Shown here: piece after piece, positions 28,036-36,302 of the stretch
Numbering within the stretch: position 1 is the first letter of the stretch
Layout of the letters: each line of letters opens with the position of its first letter
Source of the DNA: an uncultured Marinicella sp.
GTDB taxonomy: Bacteria > Pseudomonadota > Gammaproteobacteria > Xanthomonadales > Marinicellaceae
Assembly (NCBI GenBank): GCA_947502925.1
Contig: CANNBS010000005.1
Location: forward strand, 124,001 to 188,000
Length of the DNA: 64,000 bases
Reading direction: 5' to 3'
Made by a program: the position numbers and the translations under genes
Notes under the pieces: generated by a model
The model's input: only the letters and a program-made list of their open reading frames with translations
What the model was told of the DNA's origin: nothing
Database searches by the model: none

Positions 28036-28296
28036 ATGATGACTGTATTTAATCGACTTTACCTCACGGGACTCATGACACTGGCTGTCATGCTGGTTTT
28101 AGTGATATTTAAACCCTTACTTATTGTCTTTATGCTATTGGGCCTAATGATCAGCTATGTTATCCACCATGCCTTCAAACACCCGGCTTGGCGCCAATTG
28201 CTGACACAGGTGGCAGCAGAATGTGTGGGTTTACTCTTGATGCTGGCATTATTTGTCAGTTTATTGGTGCTTTACGGACAACTTTTAGCGACTTAA
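28036..28296 (+). CDS. Small hypothetical membrane protein
   Basis: 86 residues from the ATG at 28036 (or 99 from a GTG at 27997). Two or three hydrophobic segments: L-T-G-L-M-T-L-A-V-M-L-V-L-V-I-F, L-L-I-V-F-M-L-L-G-L-M-I-S-Y-V-I, and C-V-G-L-L-L-M-L-A-L-F-V-S-L-L-V-L. It starts about 130 bases from the divergent recQ. No Shine-Dalgarno sequence is evident and no family is recognised; hydrophobic composition is the main support. Confidence 0.5.
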   Translation: MMTVFNRLYLTGLMTLAVMLVLVIFKPLLIVFMLLGLMISYVIHHAFKHPAWRQLLTQVAAECVGLLLMLALFVSLLVLYGQLLAT

Positions 28297-28337
28297 TCTG
28301 AGCGCTGATCAAACACACCCGACTCACAATTAAAGAC

Positions 28338-28498
28338 AACCACAAAGTGCGCAAATATTTTCACAAAGGGCGCTAAGGTAATTATTTAATTAACTCTTTG
28401 TTTGTGTTTAAAGATTCTGTTTACCGGCCTACGCCGGTATTGCAATGCGATGCTTCGCTTCAGCATCTTAACTCTGTGTACTCTGTGCTTCTGTGGTG
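28338..28498. repeat. Intergenic palindromic ACCACAAAG-type repeat
   Basis: The left end is AACCACAAAG followed 14 bases later by TTTTCACAAAGGGC (28338-28377); the right end reads ACTCTGTG-TACTCTGTG-CTTCTGTGGT (to 28498), roughly its inverse. Between them are TACCGGC-CTAC-GCCGGTA and GATGCT-TCGCTTC-AGCATC stem-loops. A related copy on the other strand is at 40268-40307. No gene is evident in the whole stretch 28297-28594. Confidence 0.65.
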
Positions 28499-28594
28499 AT
28501 CTTTTATTGTCTACACGACAAAAGAATACCATCAATTCAGGCTCTGTTTAATCAAGCTGGTTATAATGGGTTTTATTTATTGCGTGACAATGCC

Positions 28595-29008
28595 ATGAAA
28601 AATTCACTGATACTCGTATTAGCGCTCTTGTTAACAGCCTGTGTCCAGCCTCCCAAACCTTTACGCGGTGAATACAGCACCATGCCACCCCAGCAGTATC
28701 AAAAAACACCAGTGACTGATCTCAAGGTTCGCTGGACCGGTATCGTTATTGACGTGGAAAATAAACCCGAACACAGCTGTATAACCGTCATGGCCAAAGT
28801 GCCCAATCAATATGCCCGACCTTCCTATCAAAACCGCATGGATCTGGGGCGTTTTATCGCCTGTAAACCCAAATTTCTGGAACCCAAATACTTTAAAGAC
28901 CGGGCTGTCACGATTACCGGCCGGGTAAAACGCCTGGTGGTGAAAAAGATCGATGAATTGGATTATAACTATCCTTTAGTGGACGCCGATGTTATTTATA
29001 TCTGGTAA
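28595..29008 (+). CDS. Slp/YeaY family outer-membrane lipoprotein
   Basis: 137 residues from the ATG at 28595; this start gives M-K-N-S-L-I-L-V-L-A-L-L-L-T-A-C-V, a lipoprotein signal with lipobox L-T-A-C. Upstream in-frame codons lie inside the repeat region. The mature part follows the Slp pattern: V-R-W-T-G-I-V-I-D-V-E-N, then R-F-I-A-C-K-P-K-F-L-E-P-K-Y-F, and the closing Y-P-L-V-D-A-D-V-I-Y-I-W. Slp proteins are stress- or starvation-linked outer-membrane lipoproteins of uncertain function. Confidence 0.82.
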   Translation: MKNSLILVLALLLTACVQPPKPLRGEYSTMPPQQYQKTPVTDLKVRWTGIVIDVENKPEHSCITVMAKVPNQYARPSYQNRMDLGRFIACKPKFLEPKYFKDRAVTITGRVKRLVVKKIDELDYNYPLVDADVIYIW

Positions 29009-29029
29009 TTAGTGTCAGTATTCAGATAT

Positions 29030-30085
29030 TTAAAACTGTGAAAGAACACCGACCAGAAAATCCATGGTAGACAACAATTCGTCCGATAAAGGCTGAGGTT
29101 CAAATTCATCTTTATTTTGACCCGGTGATTTAATCATTATAGGATATGTCTTATCTCCCACGGCGTGTTTATTTTTAAACGGCAAGGAATTCATGCTCGT
29201 GTACCAGTTATAGTAAGCGCCTGATTGATGGGCATCCATAATACGATAAGCATAAAATGGGCCAAATGGCACTGAATCCATTGGGTTTTTAGTCATGGTA
29301 TCACCATAAAGGTATCGACCTGTATCCTGATCATTATTAAAACCGCCCCTACCTATGGTGTGATCTAAACGAAACGCATAAATCATGTATTGTTGCCCAT
29401 ACACAATATCAGATATACCATCAGCCACAATCGCAATTTCCTCACCGTCAGCATTTGTGAATGTTGTGGCGGCTTTATAGGTGCCCTCAAAACTCATACT
29501 TTCATTGATTAAAATATCGCGCCCGCTCACAGTTATCCTTTTTTTAAACAGGCTATAGCCAGTTGCGGTAGGAATTCCAGTAAAGTTAAAACTTTTAAAC
29601 ATCCAAAATCCGCGCAACCTGTCGAGGGTATCAGCATATCCGTAGTAATATTTACTTAAATTTAAATCTTTGCCTTTCCAGTTCATCAGGGCATTGTTGG
29701 CATTGCTAAAAGTGATGGTGAATGCACCCAATGAACCTGACTCATCTAATTCGGGAAACACATAATCACAACCAGCACATTGCCCATTTCGACCGGTGGC
29801 AAATTCACCGGTATAGACGTTTGAAAAATCACCGCCTTGTGAATCCCCAACACCTTGCCACCACTGACTGTTGCCATTTTCAGCAAAACCAAAAAAGGTT
29901 AGCAACAATCGACCGTCCTGATTTTCGATGGTCACACCTCGCCCCGGCTCGGCATCTACATGCCACATACCCTCTGCAGGTGTGATGTATTCAGCGTTGC
30001 TATAATCAAAAAAACTACCAGAATTTTGAGCAGACGCCGGTAAAAAAATGAAAATCAAAATAAATAATAATAACCGCATAAACAT
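29030..30085 (-). CDS. Secreted hypothetical protein with a G-x-W...GRG...FFGF beta-rich domain
   Basis: 351 residues. Signal peptide through A-S-A-Q (about 1-20). Soon after comes G-M-W-H-V-D-A-E-P-G-R-G-V-T-I-E-N, then L-L-L-T-F-F-G-F-A-E-N-G-N-S-Q-W-W-Q-G-V-G. This resembles a repeat found in many secreted gammaproteobacterial proteins of the type G-x-W-x-(9)-G-x-G-x...F-x-Y-x-x-x-G-x-x-x-W-Y. A C-x-x-C pair (Q-C-A-G-C-D-Y) follows. I do not recognise a function. The start could also be the second Met, two codons in. AT-rich. Confidence 0.65.
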   Translation of the reverse strand: MFMRLLLFILIFIFLPASAQNSGSFFDYSNAEYITPAEGMWHVDAEPGRGVTIENQDGRLLLTFFGFAENGNSQWWQGVGDSQGGDFSNVYTGEFATGRNGQCAGCDYVFPELDESGSLGAFTITFSNANNALMNWKGKDLNLSKYYYGYADTLDRLRGFWMFKSFNFTGIPTATGYSLFKKRITVSGRDILINESMSFEGTYKAATTFTNADGEEIAIVADGISDIVYGQQYMIYAFRLDHTIGRGGFNNDQDTGRYLYGDTMTKNPMDSVPFGPFYAYRIMDAHQSGAYYNWYTSMNSLPFKNKHAVGDKTYPIMIKSPGQNKDEFEPQPLSDELLSTMDFLVGVLSQF

Positions 30086-30212
30086 GCCTTTTAAGTCAAC
30101 CGTTAATAACTACAACCATCCAAATTAGCGTTACCAGTGAATAAGCTGATTCTAAAAAATCCATTATATAGAGAATAACTAAAACGTCCATCATAAATCG
30201 AGTTGGTGGGTG

Positions 30213-31250
30213 TTAAAGTAAAACCTGAACAGTTTTCTCCATTACTTCATCCACGGTAATTAAATCCATGGCCCCGGGGAATTCCGTTTTGCTGCCCCAT
30301 TTCACCTGATCAACTGATTTATTCAGAAACTGCCGGCAGGCTTCGGGGTATTTATTAACCGTTAATTCAGGAAACTGGTAACTGCCTGAACGTTTTGGGT
30401 TACTGGCGGCCATTAAACCAATCACCGGTGATCCGACTGCGCCAGCCATATGTAATGGGCCTGAATCCGGTGAAATGACTAAATCAGCAAGACCCATTAA
30501 CGCCCATAATTGTTTTAAGGTGTCCTGACCGGCTAAGTTCAGAACCTGAGACTGACACTGATTTTCAATGTCAGCGACAAATTTTTTTTCCTGATCCGCC
30601 GGACTGGCCGTGATAATAATGTGGGCGTTATATCGGCTATTAATGGCATCAATCAAATCCGCATAACGGGATGCGGACCAGTTTCTGAGATGGTGGCTGG
30701 AACACGGGCTGATAATGATGTTTTTTTGGTGGCTTTGGATATGCTGCGCTGCCCAGGCACGATCGGATTCGGTCACCGGCAATGACCAGTCAAAAACTGG
30801 CTGACAGCCCAGATAACGCACAAACTGCATAAACCCGTCGAGAACATGGTAGTTCGGTAACGGCTCGACCTGCTCATTAATCACCCAGCCATGCATTTCC
30901 TTGTGCCGGGATTTATCATAACCGATCCGCCGTTTAGCCGGAATAAAGCGAGAAATAACATTGGCGCGAAAAGACAGTTGCATCTGTAAAAGCACATCAA
31001 ATTTTTGGCCACTGAGCGATTGTCTTAAATGCTTTAAGCTTGTCCACATCTCTTTTTTATCAAAGACAATAAACGTCACATCCGGCAAATCTGACACTAA
31101 GCGGTATTCCAGCCGACCAATTACCCAGGTTATTTTTGCCGCCGGGTAACAGGCCTGCAGGCTTTTAACGACGGGGATTACATGGGTTGCATCACCGATG
31201 GCTGACAGCCGAAAAATACAAATTGATTGAACCGCTTGGTTTGTTGTCAT
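30213..31250 (-). CDS. Glycosyltransferase family 9 (heptosyltransferase-like)
   Basis: 345 residues. The N-terminus R-L-S-A-I-G-D-A-T-H-V-I-P-V-V and the C-terminal nucleotide-sugar pocket (V-I-S-P-D-S-G-P-L-H-M-A-G-A-V-G-S-P-V-I-G-L) are diagnostic of ADP-heptose:LPS heptosyltransferases (GT9). It should add heptose to the LPS inner core at the cytoplasmic face. ATG at 31250 is preferred over the preceding GTG. It is head-to-head with kdkA, with 17 bases between the start codons; both enzymes work on the same LPS region. Assignment to WaaC, WaaF or another member is not possible by eye. Confidence 0.87.
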   Translation of the reverse strand: MTTNQAVQSICIFRLSAIGDATHVIPVVKSLQACYPAAKITWVIGRLEYRLVSDLPDVTFIVFDKKEMWTSLKHLRQSLSGQKFDVLLQMQLSFRANVISRFIPAKRRIGYDKSRHKEMHGWVINEQVEPLPNYHVLDGFMQFVRYLGCQPVFDWSLPVTESDRAWAAQHIQSHQKNIIISPCSSHHLRNWSASRYADLIDAINSRYNAHIIITASPADQEKKFVADIENQCQSQVLNLAGQDTLKQLWALMGLADLVISPDSGPLHMAGAVGSPVIGLMAASNPKRSGSYQFPELTVNKYPEACRQFLNKSVDQVKWGSKTEFPGAMDLITVDEVMEKTVQVLL

Positions 31251-31267
31251 CACTTAAATCAATTAAA

Positions 31268-32038
31268 ATGATGTATTCTAACACCGATTTAAACATTGAT
31301 TTAAAGGGCAATATATTGCAAGCGCACAAAACAAAGAACCAATGGTTTTTGGCACACCCTGACCTTGAAAAACAGCCTGACAAAAACTGGTTTAACGCCA
31401 AATACTGGGCAGAACATGGCCGATTATTAGGGACTTATGCCGGTCGCGGATCAGTTTGGATGGTCAAATCAGACCATGGCAAATGGGTCTTAAAGCATTA
31501 TTATCGAGGTGGTTTATACGCTAAAGTTAGCCGTGATAAATACCTTTGGTCAGGCTTTGATAACACCCGGGCCGTCCGTGAATTCAGACTGTTAATGCAC
31601 ATGTATGAAAAAGGGCTGCCCTGCCCTAAACCAATTGCTGTACAAGTTAAAACAACCGGGTTATTTTATACTAATGATCTCATCACACAATACATTCAAC
31701 ACCAAACCACCTTTGCTAAACAGCTTAATGAATCATCTGAAAATTTCGAATTGTGGTCGCACATCGGACATGTTATCGCCCGATTCCATCACGCCGGCAT
31801 ATACCATGCCGATCTCAATGTCCACAATTTATTAATCAGTGATGGTGAGATATATCTGATAGATTTTGACAAAGGTGAAATAAAAAACACACAAAAAAAC
31901 TGGCCACAAGCCAATTTGGCCCGTCTCAAACGCTCCATCGAGAAAGAAACAGCTCAAAGTTGTCATCATGAATTGAAAGAACACTGGCAAGCCCTCATAC
32001 AAAGTTATCAGTCTACCGCGCAACAACTCGATGGCTAA
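31268..32038 (+). CDS. kdkA: 3-deoxy-D-manno-octulosonic acid (Kdo) kinase KdkA
   Basis: 256 residues from the tandem ATG at 31268/31271; earlier in-frame codons lie inside the divergent gene. Protein-kinase-like fold: G-R-G-S-V-W-M-V-K and the lysine of W-V-L-K-H-Y-Y-R-G-G, catalytic loop H-A-D-L-N-V-H-N-L-L (about 180-189), and metal-binding I-D-F-D-K-G. The Y-R-G-G and F-D-K-G features match KdkA, which phosphorylates Kdo at O-4 in Kdo-lipid A. The 3' end overlaps uvrC by 8 bases. Confidence 0.88.
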   Translation: MMYSNTDLNIDLKGNILQAHKTKNQWFLAHPDLEKQPDKNWFNAKYWAEHGRLLGTYAGRGSVWMVKSDHGKWVLKHYYRGGLYAKVSRDKYLWSGFDNTRAVREFRLLMHMYEKGLPCPKPIAVQVKTTGLFYTNDLITQYIQHQTTFAKQLNESSENFELWSHIGHVIARFHHAGIYHADLNVHNLLISDGEIYLIDFDKGEIKNTQKNWPQANLARLKRSIEKETAQSCHHELKEHWQALIQSYQSTAQQLDG

Positions 32039-33851
32039 CACCTTTGATGCGAAAAAATTTATCGCTGAATTACCCACTTCACCGGGCGTCTATCAAATGC
32101 TGGACAGCACGGGTCAGATTATCTATGTCGGCAAGGCCCGCATCTTAAAAAACCGTGTCAGCAGTTATTTTAACGGCAGTGCCAAAGACAATAAAACCAT
32201 GGCACTGGTGCGGCAAATCGCTGACATGCGCTACCACATCACGAAATCTGAGGGTGATGCCTTAATCCTGGAAAATCAGCTGATTAAAAAACACGCCCCG
32301 AAATACAATATATTGCTCAAGGACGGCAAAAGTTACCCTTACATATATATTTCTATCGGTGTGGATGAATTCCCCCGAATCACCTACGCCCGGGGAAAAA
32401 AGAAAAAAAAAGGCCGGTATTTTGGCCCCTACCCGAGTTCACCGTCGGTGCGTTATGCCCTGAATTTCCTGCAAAAAGTCTTTAAAGTCCGGCAATGCAC
32501 CAACAGCTTTTACAGCAACCGCTCTCGGCCTTGTTTACAGCATCAGATTAACCGCTGCACCGCCCCTTGTGTTGATTTGGTTTCAAAGAAAGACTACCAA
32601 AAACAAATTAAATACACCATCGACTTTATCGAAGGTAAATCATCACAGGTGGTAGACAGTCTGGTGCAGGAAATGGAACAGGCCTCGGCGGATATGAATT
32701 ATGAACTGGCTGCTGAAGTCCGTGACCAAATCAAGGCCATCCGTAGTATTCAGTCACACCAGGCCGTGGAAACCGGCCTCACCGATCAGATTGACGTCCT
32801 TTCAGTCGGACAGGAGGCGGGTCTTTATATCGTCACCGTCGGCACCGTGCGCAATGGCCAGTTTCTGGGTAACCGCAATCATTTCCCCAACACCCCGAAA
32901 GACATCACCCTGCCCGATTTATTACACGACTTTATCAGTCAGTATTATGACGAGGACATTCTGCCCAATCGCCTGATCTGCAATATTGAACCCAGCGATA
33001 AAAACGATCTGGCGGAATTACTCAGTGTCCTTAAAGGCAAAAAAGTCTTTATCACCGCCAAACCCCGTGGTCAGCAGTTAAAACTGCTAAAACAAACCAC
33101 TGAAAATATGCACAACGCCCTGCAGGTACAAGTCAATAAATACGCCAGCTGGCAGAAAAAATGGGATTTATGGGTCACTGAACTGGGCTTTAAGACAATG
33201 CCCGAACGCATTGAATGTTTTGATATTTCCCACCAGATGGGTGAGCATACCCGCGCTTCTTGTGTGGTGTTCGATGCGCAAGGCGCGGATAAAAAAATGT
33301 ACAGGCAATACATTATTTCCGGTATTCAGGGCGGTGATGATTACGCCGCCATGTCGCAGGTGATCGAAAAACGCCTCGACAGCCTGAAAAAACGCGATAT
33401 CCCGCTTCCCGATGCTTTTATTATCGATGGTGGTAAAGGCCAGGTGAATCAGGCGGTCAACATCTTACAAGAACAGGGTATCGAAGACGTGCGTATTATC
33501 GGCGTCACCAAAGACGAAAATCGCACCGCCGGCAATGAACGCATTTATCTGCCCGAACGACATGAATTTATCAGTCCCGAGCCGCATGGTTTATTGTCTT
33601 TAATGATGCAGCATATTCGTGATGAAGCCCATCGATTCGCCATAAAAAGCCACCGCAAAGCCTTTAAAAAATCACGCAACACCTCGGTGCTGGAAAACAT
33701 TCCCGGCATCGGCCAGGCCAGACGCAATGAATTATTAAAACATTTTGGTGGTCTTCAAGGCTTAAAACAGGCCGGTGTCGATGACATCCAGAAAGTCCCC
33801 GGCATCAGTGAAAAACTGGCACAGGACGTGTTCAGTCATCTGCATCGCTAA
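32031..33851 (+). CDS. uvrC: Excinuclease ABC subunit C (UvrC)
   Basis: 606 residues, normal length. GIY-YIG nuclease domain (P-G-V-Y-Q-M...I-I-Y-V-G-K-A-R-I-L-K-N-R-V), Y-F-G-P-Y-P-S, a cysteine cluster C-L-Q-H-Q-I-N-R-C-T-A-P-C, UVR motif (A-A-E-V-R-D-Q-I-K-A-I), RNase H-like nuclease (E-C-F-D-I-S-H...V-V-F and I-I-D-G-G-K-G-Q), and tandem helix-hairpin-helix at the C-terminus (I-P-G-I-G...V-P-G-I-S). It makes both incisions in nucleotide-excision repair. The ATG overlaps the end of kdkA; the 3' end overlaps the convergent gene by 20 bases. Confidence 0.97.
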   Translation: MANTFDAKKFIAELPTSPGVYQMLDSTGQIIYVGKARILKNRVSSYFNGSAKDNKTMALVRQIADMRYHITKSEGDALILENQLIKKHAPKYNILLKDGKSYPYIYISIGVDEFPRITYARGKKKKKGRYFGPYPSSPSVRYALNFLQKVFKVRQCTNSFYSNRSRPCLQHQINRCTAPCVDLVSKKDYQKQIKYTIDFIEGKSSQVVDSLVQEMEQASADMNYELAAEVRDQIKAIRSIQSHQAVETGLTDQIDVLSVGQEAGLYIVTVGTVRNGQFLGNRNHFPNTPKDITLPDLLHDFISQYYDEDILPNRLICNIEPSDKNDLAELLSVLKGKKVFITAKPRGQQLKLLKQTTENMHNALQVQVNKYASWQKKWDLWVTELGFKTMPERIECFDISHQMGEHTRASCVVFDAQGADKKMYRQYIISGIQGGDDYAAMSQVIEKRLDSLKKRDIPLPDAFIIDGGKGQVNQAVNILQEQGIEDVRIIGVTKDENRTAGNERIYLPERHEFISPEPHGLLSLMMQHIRDEAHRFAIKSHRKAFKKSRNTSVLENIPGIGQARRNELLKHFGGLQGLKQAGVDDIQKVPGISEKLAQDVFSHLHR

Positions 33852-34974
33852 GCACACTGTCGGCCTGAATCACCTGCATATTCTGAAAACGATCGGAGTT
33901 ATTTTCAGCATCGTTGACCACATCGCGAATAATAATCTTCTTAACCTGACCCGGAAACTGATTGCGGATATGCGTAAACACTTCAGGATCATGCTCACCG
34001 GAATCACCGATTAAAGTAAACATCCGTTGTGGGAAATGGGAAAATATTTCAGTGATTTGCCGGATTTTCTGTTTTTCAGATGCTTTGGAACCGAGTTTAA
34101 TGAGGCGATAGAAATCACCGTAAGTTTCACCCTCAAGTAAATGAATACGTACATTTTTCATATGCACACTGCCCCATGGGAAACCCACGGCATCACTAAA
34201 CAAAAATTCCGATAACGGCTGAAACATCTGCCACGGCCCGCCACTGACATAATGAAAGGTGCTGTCTTCATCGAAAGTTTTAAATAAAGCCTGCATCTGC
34301 GGCACCGGCTGAAACGGCTTAAAAAAGGTATTCATCATCACCACCGCTTCACCTTCGGTGATTTCGGTGATTTTCAGGGTGTCATCGATATCCGATATCA
34401 CCGAATGTCCCACCGGGTGAATCAATTGAATCCGGCCTTCACCTACATGGTCTTTGCCCACTGCCTGAAAGGATAACCAGCCGTTGTTCGACTGCTGCGC
34501 CGCCAATAAAGTCTTCGCCCGATCTTGTGACAGGGTCAATTCAGCCAATAACAAGCCATTAAAATCCGTACGCTTATCACCGTCAGCGGATTGTAAACGC
34601 ATGGTTTCATTCTCAGGATCTTCATCAAAGCGGATATGAACCGCCTCAAACGATTCACTGTCGGCCACAAAATCCTGAAACCGCAGGCGGAACATCGCTT
34701 TTTGATCATCATTAAGTTGTTCTAATCCGGCTTTATTGCGCACCACCCGTTTAGACAATTTTGATAATTGCCGGCCAAACCAACCGTCATGCTCATGCAC
34801 CCATACCCGCAATGGAATACGCCACTGATCATCATCTAAATAACCGTAACTCGGGTAAAAGGTCACATGTTCCTGATCACGAATGGTTTGTTTCTCCGTA
34901 TTTTTATTAGCAGCTGTTGCCGACAGGAATGTCAGTAATAATATCAACGAAACGGCACAACGTACAAACATCAT
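33832..34974 (-). CDS. App1-like (DUF2183) phosphatidate-phosphatase-domain protein, exported
   Basis: 380 residues with a signal peptide (about 1-20). The second half has the HAD-type D-x-D-x-T motif in I-S-D-I-D-D-T-L-K, then Y-V-S-G-G-P-W-Q-M-F and F-T-L-I-G-D-S-G-E-H-D-P-E-V-F, the signature of App1/DUF2183 phosphatidate phosphatases. The first half resembles the usual N-terminal domain (F-Y-P-S-Y-G-Y...W-R-I-P-L-R-V-W-V-H-E). Export suggests action on periplasmic or outer-membrane phospholipid, which is inference. Its 3' end overlaps uvrC tail to tail by 20 bases. Confidence 0.87.
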   Translation of the reverse strand: MMFVRCAVSLILLLTFLSATAANKNTEKQTIRDQEHVTFYPSYGYLDDDQWRIPLRVWVHEHDGWFGRQLSKLSKRVVRNKAGLEQLNDDQKAMFRLRFQDFVADSESFEAVHIRFDEDPENETMRLQSADGDKRTDFNGLLLAELTLSQDRAKTLLAAQQSNNGWLSFQAVGKDHVGEGRIQLIHPVGHSVISDIDDTLKITEITEGEAVVMMNTFFKPFQPVPQMQALFKTFDEDSTFHYVSGGPWQMFQPLSEFLFSDAVGFPWGSVHMKNVRIHLLEGETYGDFYRLIKLGSKASEKQKIRQITEIFSHFPQRMFTLIGDSGEHDPEVFTHIRNQFPGQVKKIIIRDVVNDAENNSDRFQNMQVIQADSVLSDADD

Positions 34975-34981
34975 CTTTTGA

Positions 34982-35443
34982 TTACATTAAATCCGGAAAA
35001 CCCAACTGCGCCAAAGCTTGATACACCACAATCGCCGCGGTATTGGATAAATTCAGACTCCGGCTGTCGGCTTTCATCGGAATCCGTACCGGAAAAATCA
35101 AATCATGGCCCCGAACATCCTCCGGCAGACCCCGTGTCTCCGGTCCTAACAGCAGACAATCATTGTCCACAAACGTAACCTGATGTGAATAATCTTTAGC
35201 CTTCGTGGTTAAGGCATAAATCTGATGAAAATCAGTGTCTTGCATAAAAGCTTTAAAGTCCTTGTGTTCAACAACCTGAGCCCACTCCCGATAATCCAGA
35301 CCCGCCCGCCGCAAAGCCTTGGTCTCCATCTCAAAGCCCAAGGGATGAATCAAATGCAACTGCACCCCGGTGTTGGCACACAAACGAATAATATTCCCCG
35401 TATTCGGTGGAATTTCAGGTTCGTACAAGGCTAAATGAAGCAT
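34982..35443 (-). CDS. trmL: tRNA (cytidine/uridine-34 2'-O)-methyltransferase TrmL
   Basis: 153 residues, a minimal SPOUT methyltransferase. N-terminus L-A-L-Y-E-P-E-I-P-P-N-T-G-N-I-I-R-L-C, then L-I-H-P-L-G-F, L-L-L-G-P-E-T-R-G-L-P, and the knot-forming I-P-M-K-A-D-S-R-S-L-N-L-S-N-T-A-A-I-V-V-Y. It modifies the wobble base of tRNA-Leu. The gene ends 7 bases before the App1-like start in the same direction, suggesting cotranscription. Confidence 0.96.
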   Translation of the reverse strand: MLHLALYEPEIPPNTGNIIRLCANTGVQLHLIHPLGFEMETKALRRAGLDYREWAQVVEHKDFKAFMQDTDFHQIYALTTKAKDYSHQVTFVDNDCLLLGPETRGLPEDVRGHDLIFPVRIPMKADSRSLNLSNTAAIVVYQALAQLGFPDLM

Positions 35444-35523
35444 TCATCAAAAAAGATTTCAGAAAGGAGTTATTGTATGTGGATATTAGTAATTCTACAA
35501 ATTTTTGAAAAATATCAATGGCC

Positions 35524-36159
35524 TTAATCGACAATTAATTCACTATATTCTATAGAATCATACTTTGCTTGATATTCATATTGACCATTGTTTTGAGTTC
35601 TTATTATAGGCAGACAATACCGTGGAAATCGGTACTGATTAGGGTGCGTTTTCTGATGTTCGGAAATACCAAAACAAACAACGAATAAGTCATTTATATA
35701 TTTGATATTAAACACCGGCAACAACCAATCATCAGGCTTATTTAATTCGGCAAATTTGATGATATCAATGAGCTCGTCGCTTTTCATGTCTGACTTAATG
35801 TAATTCGTAATCCATCGATTGTTGTATTTAAGTTTTTTAATTTCCTGTTTACCACATGTCCTTCCAGTCATACGCCGTACACAAGTCATCCAGTAATGAG
35901 CAAATTGATTATCTTCGTTAAAATGGTTTTCAAATTTTATGGCGATAAATCTGGGCCAACCTTCATGGGCATTGTTGCCAGGAGGCTGTTTAATGGTTTG
36001 ATAACGCAAATCCAAAGGAATATTAAAAATCTTTTTCTGTTCCTGAATAAATGCCGCAAAATCCGTCCCGTAATCACTTATTACTTTGTCAAGATTGACA
36101 GCCTTTTTAGCGTAACCAGAATGTGAGAATATAAGAAACCCTATTATAATTACTTTCAT
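35524..36159 (-). CDS. Exported hypothetical protein
   Basis: 211 residues with an apparent signal peptide (M-K-V-I-I-I-G-F-L-I-F-S-H-S-G-Y-A, cleaved near 17). The mature protein is polar and lysine/asparagine-rich with five or six cysteines. No known motif was recognised. The base composition is clearly more AT-rich than the trmL/uvrC block upstream, suggesting a recently acquired or relaxed gene. Its only support is length, signal peptide and continuous coding. Confidence 0.6.
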   Translation of the reverse strand: MKVIIIGFLIFSHSGYAKKAVNLDKVISDYGTDFAAFIQEQKKIFNIPLDLRYQTIKQPPGNNAHEGWPRFIAIKFENHFNEDNQFAHYWMTCVRRMTGRTCGKQEIKKLKYNNRWITNYIKSDMKSDELIDIIKFAELNKPDDWLLPVFNIKYINDLFVVCFGISEHQKTHPNQYRFPRYCLPIIRTQNNGQYEYQAKYDSIEYSELIVD

Positions 36160-36240
36160 AACTTAAAAGACTTCAAACTTCAGTATAAGTTCTGTTCATA
36201 TTTAATTAACGACTAATCAAATCAGTCATGCTCAAATAAA

Positions 36241-36280
36241 TAATTTGCAAATTAAAACAGAACAGATTAATTTATTAATC
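36241..36280 (+). promoter_or_regulatory. Two palindromes upstream of the Nramp-related gene
   Basis: TAATTTGCAAATTA (36241-36254) is a perfect 14-bp palindrome, and GATTAAT-TT-ATTAATC (36265-36280) a 7-bp dyad. They lie 23-62 bases before the ATG, a good place for a repressor. No Shine-Dalgarno sequence is visible for the gene. Confidence 0.5.
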
Positions 36281-36302
36281 AATCATAATCAAATGATAAA
36301 AA

